Assembly (NCBI GenBank): GCA_020726325.1
Contig: DYST01000008.1
Location: forward strand, 1-34,438
Reading direction: 5' to 3'
DNA from: Thiomicrospira cyclica
Lineage (GTDB): Bacteria; Pseudomonadota; Gammaproteobacteria; Thiomicrospirales; Thiomicrospiraceae
DNA: 34,438 bases
A program made the translations under genes and the position numbers. The notes beneath the pieces are model-generated. The model did not search any database and was not told the origin of the DNA. It was given only the letters and a program-made list of their open reading frames with translations. Below are positions 26,601 through 34,438 of this stretch, piece after piece. Numbering within the stretch: the stretch's first letter is position 1; each line of letters opens with the position of its first letter.

Positions 26601-28088
26601 CTAAAACAGGTCAACCCTGATGCCTTGGTATCGGTGAAATTGGTTGCCGAGCCTGGTGTGGGCACGATTGCAGCAGGTGTGGCTAAGGCTTACGCTGACT
26701 TAATCACCATTTCGGGTTACGACGGTGGTACAGGTGCATCCCCCTTAACCTCGGTGAAATATGCGGGTAACCCATTCGAGATGGGTGTTGCTGAAGCGCA
26801 TCAAGTGTTGCGTGCCAACGACTTGCGTGACAAGATTATTCTGCAAGCTGACGGTGGCTTAAAGACGGGCTTAGACGTGATTAAAGCGGCCATTTTAGGT
26901 GCGGAAAGTTTCGGTTTTGGTACTGCCCCTATGATTGCTTTGGGTTGTAAATACTTGCGCATTTGTCACCTCAACACCTGTGCGGTGGGTATCGCGACGC
27001 AAAATGAGCGTCTGCGTAAAGAACATTACATCGGCTTGCCAGAAATGGTCATGCACTACTTCCAGTTTGTGGCGCAAGAAACACGCGAATTGATGGCGAG
27101 TTTGGGCGTGGCACGCATGGAAGATCTGATTGGTCGTCTGGACTTGTTAGAAGTGATCGAAGGCGTGACTAAGCGTCAACGTCAGCTCGACTTTAGCAAG
27201 ATGCTCTCGGATGGCGGTATCAGCAAAGACAAACCACATATGAACAATGGTAGCCGTAACCCGTCATGGGATAAGGGCGAGCAAGCCGAAGAAATGGTGG
27301 TGCAAATTCTGCCAACTATCGGGGCTAAAACAGGCGGTACTTTCCATTTCCACCTGAAAAACACAGGGCGTTCGATTGGCGCGCGTTTGTCGGGTCAAAT
27401 TGCCAAGCGTTATGGTAATCACGGCATGAGCGATTCACCCATTACCCTAAAGCTCACAGGCGTTGCGGGTCAGAGTTTTGGTGTCTGGAATGCGGGCGGT
27501 TTGAACCTGCATCTCGAAGGCGATGCCAACGACTATGTCGGTAAAGGCATGGCGGGCGGCGAGATTGTCATCGTGCCGCCGAAAGGTTCTGCTTTTGATG
27601 CACACACGACGCCAATTGTGGGTAACACCTGCTTGTATGGTGCAACTGGTGGTAAGTTATTTGCAAATGGCACGGGCGGCGAGCGTTTCGGTGTACGAAA
27701 TTCTGGCGCGACAGCGGTGCTCGAAGGCATCGGAGACCATGGTTGTGAATACATGACGGGTGGTACTGTGGTGGTGCTGGGTAAAACTGGGGTCAACTTC
27801 GGTGCGGGTATGTCGGGTGGTATGGCGTTCTTGTTCGATGAGCATAATGAAGCGGTTGATAAGGTCAATACCGAAATGGTTGAGTTCTGCCGTATCGACA
27901 CGGAAGAAACAGAATCTTATCGCCATTACTTAAAAACGCTATTGAAAGAGTATCACGCACAAACAGGCTCTGCGACGGCAGAGGCGTTGTTAGCGAACTT
28001 TAGTCGTGACATTGGCAAGTTCTGGTTAGTGAAGTCGCGTGCGATTGGGTTAGATCGCTTGCTTGAACTATTTAGTAAGTCGCACTAA
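23622..28088 (+). CDS. gltB: Glutamate synthase (NADPH) large subunit
   Basis: 1488 aa; class II glutamine amidotransferase N-terminus (NCGFGLIAQ), RSNSGEGGEDPARFG, GYDGGTGASPLTS, CRICHLNTC-like FeS region, C-terminal GXGXG repeats. Confidence 0.98.
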   Translation: MNELHRLQGLYDPSFEKENCGFGLIAQMDDQPSHWLVQTAIQSLSRMTHRGGVAADCCTGDGCGLLLKKPDAFFQSEAQAFGFVLNAVYAVGMVFLNKDVAKRAAGIAALEFALTTNGVSVAGWRKVPVNSSCLGEQATASEPDIEQVFVNAPESMSEANFNRALFVARRTAEMAVEANDGVFYIPSMHSQLMAYKGLVMPRELPIYYTDLNDERFASSSCSYHQRFSTNTLPQWRLAQPFRFLAHNGELNTIRGNRNWALARTNKFQTELMPQLQTLNPIVSQTGSDSNSLDNMLEVLMMGDMDAFRALRLMVPPAWQNVPHMDPDLRAFFEFNSMHMEAWDGPAGIVINTGKHAICAVDRNGLRPTRYVITKDRHITFASEIGVYDYEPASVVEKGHLKPGQVMAVDLATGELLRPTELDDRLKVRQPYRQWLDAGYLRLEGNPDGEADLLTLDTDNALTYQKYFQVSFEERDQIIRVLAEDGQEAIGSMGDDAPFAVLSEKIRPLYDYFRQVFAQVTNPPIDPLREAIVMSLNVSFGKEMNVFEETQAHARRLEATSPILSPSQFDKLLAICEPGYGHAIVSLHYEPNIGLEAAVRAVTAQAVAAVQAGKTLVVLSDNGIKQGQLTVHALLATGAVHHALIKAGLRCDANIIVDTATARDPHHFAVLFGYGATAVYPYLAYEAIADLYRTKELDNGKSLSKYLYNFRKGIDKGILKIMSKMGISTIASYRGAQLFEAIGLSNDIVDLCFVGTMTRIEGTRFDDLQADQASLAKDAFNPRKSISQGGVLKYVFNGEAHAFNPEVVNALRDACQQNDRAAYDRFASLVNNRRPMVLRDMWRVKANGAALSVDAVEPLEAILKRFDSAGISLGALSPEAHEGLAEAMNRLGGRSNSGEGGEDPARFGTVKMSKIKQIASGRFGVTPHYLVNAEVLQIKVAQGAKPGEGGQLPGAKVDATIGRLRHAVPGVTLISPPPHHDIYSIEDLAQLIYDLKQVNPDALVSVKLVAEPGVGTIAAGVAKAYADLITISGYDGGTGASPLTSVKYAGNPFEMGVAEAHQVLRANDLRDKIILQADGGLKTGLDVIKAAILGAESFGFGTAPMIALGCKYLRICHLNTCAVGIATQNERLRKEHYIGLPEMVMHYFQFVAQETRELMASLGVARMEDLIGRLDLLEVIEGVTKRQRQLDFSKMLSDGGISKDKPHMNNGSRNPSWDKGEQAEEMVVQILPTIGAKTGGTFHFHLKNTGRSIGARLSGQIAKRYGNHGMSDSPITLKLTGVAGQSFGVWNAGGLNLHLEGDANDYVGKGMAGGEIVIVPPKGSAFDAHTTPIVGNTCLYGATGGKLFANGTGGERFGVRNSGATAVLEGIGDHGCEYMTGGTVVVLGKTGVNFGAGMSGGMAFLFDEHNEAVDKVNTEMVEFCRIDTEETESYRHYLKTLLKEYHAQTGSATAEALLANFSRDIGKFWLVKSRAIGLDRLLELFSKSH

Positions 28089-28097
28089 ACGCAAAAT

Positions 28098-29558
<1,461 letters not shown>

Positions 29559-29561
29559 CTC

Positions 29562-29792
29562 GTGAGTAAGTTGGATGCAGTAAAGGAAACGTTGAATACC
29601 TTGCGTGCGATTTTGGCAATTGTTGCAGCATTTTTGATTGCGTTTGGTGGTGTTGCTGGTTCTTTGTATGATAAAGGCAATATGGGACTACTGTTTTGGT
29701 TGTCGATTGGTTTAATTGTTGTTTTTGTTTCAATGGGCTTTTTAGCAATGCAAAAAATTGCGCAGAAAACAAAAGAAATTGAGGAGCTTTAG
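29562..29792 (+). CDS. Small two-TM membrane protein, 76 aa
   Basis: GTG start 3 nt after gltD stop; LRAILAIVAAFLIAFGGVAGSLYDKGNMGLLFWLSIGLIVVFVSMGFLAMQKI. Confidence 0.7.
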   Translation: MSKLDAVKETLNTLRAILAIVAAFLIAFGGVAGSLYDKGNMGLLFWLSIGLIVVFVSMGFLAMQKIAQKTKEIEEL

Positions 29793-29794
29793 TC

Positions 29795-29869
29795 ATGGAA
29801 AGTATTGCTTTAATTGTTGCAGCAGTTGCGGTTGTATCCTTATTTTATTTTATGATTAGATCGGCATAG
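29795..29869 (+). CDS. 24-aa single-TM peptide (MESIALIVAAVAVVSLFYFMIRSA)
   Basis: Not in ORF track. ATG 2 nt after upstream stop with GAGGAG-like RBS at 29781-29786; terminator follows. Confidence 0.5.
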   Translation: MESIALIVAAVAVVSLFYFMIRSA

Positions 29870-29878
29870 TAGAGAATG

Positions 29879-29903
29879 AAAGGGAGTCGAAAGACTCCTT
29901 TTT
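29879..29903 (+). terminator. Intrinsic terminator of gltBD operon
   Basis: AAAGGGAGTC-GAAA-GACTCCTTTT plus U-run; 10-bp stem with one G-U, GAAA tetraloop. Confidence 0.85.
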
Positions 29904-29929
29904 CGTTAGAAATACTTGAAAAGAGATTA

Positions 29930-30847
29930 ATGATGGCGATTCCTGATTTTCAAAGTTGTATGATTCCTATTTTGCGAACTATTGCTGATGGTGCTGAGTA
30001 CAGTATGAAGCAAGTGGCAGATATGTTAGCCATTCAATTTGATTTGTCTGAACAAGAAAAGACACAAATGTTGCCAAGCGGACGACAAGAATTGTTTTAC
30101 AATCGCGTTGCGTGGGCTAAGTTCTATTTAAGTAAAGCGGAACTGATTCTTTCTCCTAAAAGAGGTTCTATTAAGATAAGTGAAGCTGGTATTAAGCTAC
30201 TATCCGAAAAAGTAGACTATATAAACTTAAAGTATCTGAAGAGATTTCCTGCATATGTTACTTTTAAGGAGCTAACTAAGTCTGAATCGGAAAATGATTT
30301 AGGTGTTGACGAACAGGACGGTGCCAGTCAAACTCCAGAAGAGTTGTTAGAATCCGCGCATCAAAAAATTAAGAAGGAGTTAGCGCAGGAGTTACTAGCA
30401 AATATTCTTTCATGCTCGCCAGTATTTTTCGAAAACCTAGTCGTGGAGCTGCTTGTTAAAATGGGTTATGGCGGCTCAAGAAAAGATGCAGGTCAGCGTG
30501 TAGGTCAAACCAGCGATGGCGGTATTGATGGTATTATCAAAGAGGATCGCCTTGGATTAGATACTATTTACATACAAGCGAAACGTTGGCAAGGCGGTGT
30601 TGGTCGTCCAGAAATTCAAAAGTTTGTCGGTGCTTTACAAGGTCAGCGTGCGAAAAAAGGGGTATTTATCACGACTTCTTATTACACTCAAGAAGCCAAA
30701 GAATACGTCAGTTTTGTGGATACAAAAGTTGTTTTGATTGATGGGCAATTACTTGCAGAACTCATGATTGATTTTGATGTTGGCGTATCGCCAGCAGCAA
30801 CTTACGTAGTTAAAAAGATAAACACAGACTATTTTGAAGAGGTGTAA
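29930..30847 (+). CDS. mrr: Mrr-type restriction endonuclease (type IV-like)
   Basis: N-terminal MAIPDFQSCMIPILRTIADGAEYSMKQV; C-terminal GYGGSRKDAGQRVGQTSDGGIDGIIKEDRLGLDTIYIQAKRWQGGVGRPEIQKF (PD-(D/E)XK). Start placed after the terminator. Confidence 0.92.
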   Translation: MMAIPDFQSCMIPILRTIADGAEYSMKQVADMLAIQFDLSEQEKTQMLPSGRQELFYNRVAWAKFYLSKAELILSPKRGSIKISEAGIKLLSEKVDYINLKYLKRFPAYVTFKELTKSESENDLGVDEQDGASQTPEELLESAHQKIKKELAQELLANILSCSPVFFENLVVELLVKMGYGGSRKDAGQRVGQTSDGGIDGIIKEDRLGLDTIYIQAKRWQGGVGRPEIQKFVGALQGQRAKKGVFITTSYYTQEAKEYVSFVDTKVVLIDGQLLAELMIDFDVGVSPAATYVVKKINTDYFEEV

Positions 30848-31062
30848 TGATGCAGATTACCATTGATGTTCCCGATAACCTAGCGCAAGAAGTCATCGAT
30901 TTTGTTGATTTTTTGAAGGCGAAATATACGCAAACATTGCCACATTCTTCATTGCCTAACGAGGTTGTAAGTGGCTTGGCGTTAAGCGAACAAACCTTAG
31001 CGAAAGATTGGTTAAATGATGAAGAGGATATAGCTTGGGCACATATTCAACACGTCAGGTGA
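30847..31062 (+). CDS. Antitoxin-like small protein (DUF2281-like)
   Basis: MQITIDVPDNLAQEVIDFVDFLKAKY...LALSEQTLAKDWLNDEEDIAWAHIQ; TAATG coupling to mrr; no toxin ORF follows. Confidence 0.65.
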   Translation: MMQITIDVPDNLAQEVIDFVDFLKAKYTQTLPHSSLPNEVVSGLALSEQTLAKDWLNDEEDIAWAHIQHVR

Positions 31063-31084
31063 TATTTTTGCTGTTGAGCCTTTC

Positions 31085-31534
31085 ATGCGAATAGCTAAAG
31101 AAGTCCCCACCCCCTTCCAACAAGCCTGCTACGACTTGCTCAAACAAATCCCAACTGGCAAAGTCACTACCTATGCCGATATTGCGCATGCACTTGGCGC
31201 TAAAGCTTATCGAGCCGTCGGCACAGCGATGAACAAAAATCCTAACCCGATAATTGTCCCCTGTCATCGGGTGGTGAATGCGGATGGACGACTCGGCAAC
31301 TATGCCTTTGGCTGTGAACGCAAGCAGCAGTTGTTGGAAAGTGAAGGCGTGCGTGTCGTTGATGGCAAGGTGCAAGATTTTGAGCAGATAAGGTTTCTGT
31401 TTGAATCAGTCAACTCGATGATACAAGATGAGGGATTAGATTTGTTCGACCACCACGCCCTGTACGCTTTCGGTAGCCGCATTCAAGGCACTGCGAATCA
31501 GTCGTTATTTGTGTGTGCTGTGAGTAAAGAATAA
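31085..31534 (+). CDS. MGMT-family O6-alkylguanine-DNA alkyltransferase with a C-terminal nucleotidyltransferase-like fragment
   Basis: TPFQQACYDLLKQIPTGKVTTYADIAHALGAKAYRAVGTAMNKNPNPIIVPCHRVV; C-terminal LDLFDHHALYAFGSRIQGTANQS resembles an MNT-domain start. Confidence 0.85.
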   Translation: MRIAKEVPTPFQQACYDLLKQIPTGKVTTYADIAHALGAKAYRAVGTAMNKNPNPIIVPCHRVVNADGRLGNYAFGCERKQQLLESEGVRVVDGKVQDFEQIRFLFESVNSMIQDEGLDLFDHHALYAFGSRIQGTANQSLFVCAVSKE

Positions 31535-31536
31535 CT

Positions 31537-34254
31537 ATGAATCCTAATATGCTCACCTTAACTGCCAATAAACGCCTCGCGCAAACGATTTTGAGCCAGC
31601 ATGCTGCACAGCAATTAGCGGCAGGACAACGTGCGTGGGAAGCTCCAGAGGTACTCACGTTTGCTACGTGGCAGCGTCAGTTGTGGGATCGCTGGGTAAT
31701 TGAGCAATGCGAAACAGGCAATGAGCCGCCTATTTTGCTCAATAGCATGCAAACAAAACAGTTATGGCAACAAGTCATCGAAGCGCAGGCACAGAGTTTA
31801 TCTCACTTGCTGCATCCTGCCTTATTAGCAACGCAAGCTATGAATGCGTGGAAACTGATTCAGGCATGGCAAATCGATTTAAGCGACGCTGCTTTTAATG
31901 ATGGTACACCTGAACATCGTCAGTTCGCCAATTGGGCGCAGGTGTTTATGGCACTTTGTGCACAAGAAAATTGGTTGGACGAAGCGCGTTTACTGCCAAC
32001 ATTAATCGCCCATCTGGAAACACAATTAACCTCATCTTTGCCTAAGCAGATTCGTTTGCTTGGTTTTGTACAAATGACAGGGATTGAGCGTGCATTTTGG
32101 CACGCATTGCAGGCAATGGGTATTGATGTCGAAGGCTTAACCGAAGCTCAGGTTGCTTTTGCGCCGATTCAGTCCGCTTTATCTTTTGCCAGTATCGACG
32201 CTGAACAACACGCCATTGCCGAGTGGGTTGCTCAAAACTTAGAAAGACAGCCAGAAATGCGTTTGGTCGTCGCCTTGCCACGCATGGCAGAATGGCGCGA
32301 TGCCTTACTCGAAAAAATGATGTTGCGCTGTGCCAGCAAAAGCCTATTACCGCAACAACTCGATGCACCACCACCGATTAACCTCTCTTTGGGTGATCCC
32401 TTAGGACATCAACCGATTGTTGCCGTTGCTCGCTTGTTATTAGGCTTGCGCTACGATGGACTAGATCATGCTGATTTAATGACGCTGCTACAATCGCCTT
32501 TTACAGCTGGAACGGCAGATGCTTTGCGCTTAGGACAATGGTTAACCGAGGCACAAACAGCACGCTGGCAGTGGAAACATTTGTTTTCGCGCCTAAAGCA
32601 TGTCGAAGAAGCCCTTACGCAACGACAACTCGAACAAAGCGAGCTATCGGATAAAGAACAGCACAAACTCGCTGCTGTACAGTATGGGCTTACACGTTGG
32701 AAGCAATGGCAACTGCCCACAGACAGTAGCAATCAGCGATTACCTTCGGCTTGGGGCGACTGGATGCGGACGCGTTTGATGCAAGTCGGTATGGGAGCAA
32801 AAGGGCTAGGGAGTTTAGCTTATCAAGCATGGACTGCATTGGATGAAGCTTTTGACCAGCTCGCGCCTTTGGATTTGGTTAGTGGGCAAGTGTCGCGTGA
32901 AAAAGCCTTATCCTTGCTCGATGGTTTGTTGCTCACGCCGTGGCAAGCGCGGCAGGGCAAAACACAAGTACAATTGCTCGGCATGATGGAAGCCGCAGGC
33001 TTGGCTTGCGATGCCCTCTGGGTGGCTGATATGGGATTCGAGCAGTGGCCACCAAAGGCAACACCCAACGCGCTCATTCCATTGCGTCTACAAAAACAAG
33101 CGGGAGTACGTGATGCCGATCCCAGTAAACAAGCCGATTATGCGCGTCATTTATTAGCGGCGGTTATGGAAAAAGGACAAAATATTACCGTCAGTTATGC
33201 CCAAAGTGATGGCAGTCGGGTTGATTTATTACCATCGGGCTTATTGGATGTGGCGTGGGAAAGCACTTCCCACCCGATCATACCCCTCACGTCTCACGCC
33301 TTACCGCTTCTATGGCAAGACTGGCAAGCCCCGCCCTTAGCAAGGGATGAAATTGCTAAAGGTGGTACAAGCCTGTTTAAGTATCAGTCGCAGTGTCCGT
33401 TTCGGGCTTTTGCACAGTTCAGACTCGATGCGAAAGACATTAAATCAGCCAGCGAAGGTCCCGATGCTGCACTACGCGGTACATTGGTGCATGATGGTTT
33501 AGAGGCTGTGTGGAAAGCGATTGCTAACAGTGACAGGCTGCTCGCTTTAGAGGAATCTCAACGCCTCGCGCTGGTATCGGAAAAGGTAGCACAGACCTTA
33601 GCTAAAGCGCGGGAAGATGCGCCAGAATTATTGGGCGAGCGTTATGTTGCCCTTGAGCAAGAACGTATTACGGCATTAATTTTGAATGTGCTGACGAATG
33701 ATACTCAGCTTGCTTTATCTGACTTACCTGCATTTAACGTCGAAAGTGAAGCCAGTTTAGAGCGCGATGTGTGTGGGGTGGCGGTCAATTTGCGCATCGA
33801 CCGTTTGCAGCAGTTTAACAGCACAGAGCAAAAAGCAGTGTGGATTGTTGATTATAAAACGGGGACAGTTTCTAAAGACTGGCTGGGAGAACGTCCATGG
33901 GAGCCACAATTACCTGTGTATGCCATCGCGCTACAAGCGCGGAAAGATGTCGCAGGAATCGCCTTCTATGCCCTTAAAGATAACGACAATCCGACCCTAC
34001 AAGGATTAGCGCGTGATGATGTGCCATTACCTAAAAAAGAGAAGTCTATCACGAGTGCTGACTGGCAGATTCAGCTCGCACAATGGCAAGCCACCTTGCA
34101 AACCCTTGCCGATGACTTTAGAGCAGGGATTGCCGTTGCTGAACCGCTCATAAGTACAGGAAAAAATGCCTGTGGTTATTGTCATTTAAGCCTATTGTGT
34201 CGCAAAAGCGAGTGGTCGGGGATGGAAGAAGAGGACACGAGCGAAGCGTCTTAA
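31537..34254 (+). CDS. PD-(D/E)XK nuclease / AddB-like probable DNA repair protein (TIGR03623-like)
   Basis: N-terminal LTLTANKRLAQTILSQHA without Walker A; C-terminal RGTLVHDGLEAVW, WIVDYKTG, QLPVYAIAL; QCPFRAFAQF plus CGYCHLSLLC (AddB-type FeS Cys set). Confidence 0.82.
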   Translation: MNPNMLTLTANKRLAQTILSQHAAQQLAAGQRAWEAPEVLTFATWQRQLWDRWVIEQCETGNEPPILLNSMQTKQLWQQVIEAQAQSLSHLLHPALLATQAMNAWKLIQAWQIDLSDAAFNDGTPEHRQFANWAQVFMALCAQENWLDEARLLPTLIAHLETQLTSSLPKQIRLLGFVQMTGIERAFWHALQAMGIDVEGLTEAQVAFAPIQSALSFASIDAEQHAIAEWVAQNLERQPEMRLVVALPRMAEWRDALLEKMMLRCASKSLLPQQLDAPPPINLSLGDPLGHQPIVAVARLLLGLRYDGLDHADLMTLLQSPFTAGTADALRLGQWLTEAQTARWQWKHLFSRLKHVEEALTQRQLEQSELSDKEQHKLAAVQYGLTRWKQWQLPTDSSNQRLPSAWGDWMRTRLMQVGMGAKGLGSLAYQAWTALDEAFDQLAPLDLVSGQVSREKALSLLDGLLLTPWQARQGKTQVQLLGMMEAAGLACDALWVADMGFEQWPPKATPNALIPLRLQKQAGVRDADPSKQADYARHLLAAVMEKGQNITVSYAQSDGSRVDLLPSGLLDVAWESTSHPIIPLTSHALPLLWQDWQAPPLARDEIAKGGTSLFKYQSQCPFRAFAQFRLDAKDIKSASEGPDAALRGTLVHDGLEAVWKAIANSDRLLALEESQRLALVSEKVAQTLAKAREDAPELLGERYVALEQERITALILNVLTNDTQLALSDLPAFNVESEASLERDVCGVAVNLRIDRLQQFNSTEQKAVWIVDYKTGTVSKDWLGERPWEPQLPVYAIALQARKDVAGIAFYALKDNDNPTLQGLARDDVPLPKKEKSITSADWQIQLAQWQATLQTLADDFRAGIAVAEPLISTGKNACGYCHLSLLCRKSEWSGMEEEDTSEAS

Positions 34255-34377
34255 GTCTCGTTTTATTGGTGCGAATATGTTATCTTTGCAACATCATTAA
34301 ACACTGCCCTATCTCGATGTGTTGTGATCATAATGGCTTATGATTCGCATGACAGCTAGGCGACAAGGAGTTGTTGC

Positions 34378-34438
34378 GTGTCTTCCGAATCCGATACCCG
34401 TGCTAATTATATCGACCCTGCGTTAGTCGCGGCGGGGT
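34378..34438 (+). CDS. Start of HsdR-like type I restriction/DEAD helicase protein (truncated by window end)
   Basis: AAGGAG RBS at 34365-34370, GTG, then MSSESDTRANYIDPALVAAG, which resembles the N-terminus of EcoEI-type HsdR (TRA..IDPAL..AGW). Confidence 0.5.
   Translation, partial: MSSESDTRANYIDPALVAAG

Overview
The window looks like gammaproteobacterial chromosome (inference from gene content). From left to right it contains: a partial RsmC-like methyltransferase (-) divergent from a Rep-type helicase; a DUF475/TerC-like membrane protein; an operon with an AI-2E-type permease, a lone periplasmic substrate-binding protein and a CHASE-PAS-GGDEF-EAL protein; lptM-lysA; a HugZ-like / split-PilZ-like / unknown three-gene run; cysM; trmB; mutY-yggX; an EAL-HDOD protein; rpmE2 plus a secreted SNase-like protein; hemE; an RsuA-type pseudouridine synthase; a glucose-6-phosphate 1-epimerase-like protein; an HDOD protein; an AsmA-like protein; gltB-gltD with two tiny membrane proteins. 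The right end looks like a small defence/repair island: Mrr, an antitoxin-like ORF, an MGMT with a nucleotidyltransferase-like tail, an AddB-like PD-(D/E)XK nuclease, and the start of an HsdR-like gene. The main non-coding signal is three ParB/parS-type palindromes about 2 kb apart (8900, 10792, 12932). They match TGTTTCACGTGAAACA at 14/16, 15/16 and 16/16, and two lie inside coding sequences, both read as Val-Ser-Arg-Glu-Thr. Other candidates are an NspS/MbaA-like sensor pair, a terminator hairpin inside a signal-peptide coding region, a MITE-like element with a C-rich/G4 motif, unannotated 24-44 aa ORFs, and a possible MGMT-MNT fusion remnant. No tRNA, rRNA or CRISPR was seen. All family assignments come from reading motifs; no database search was run.
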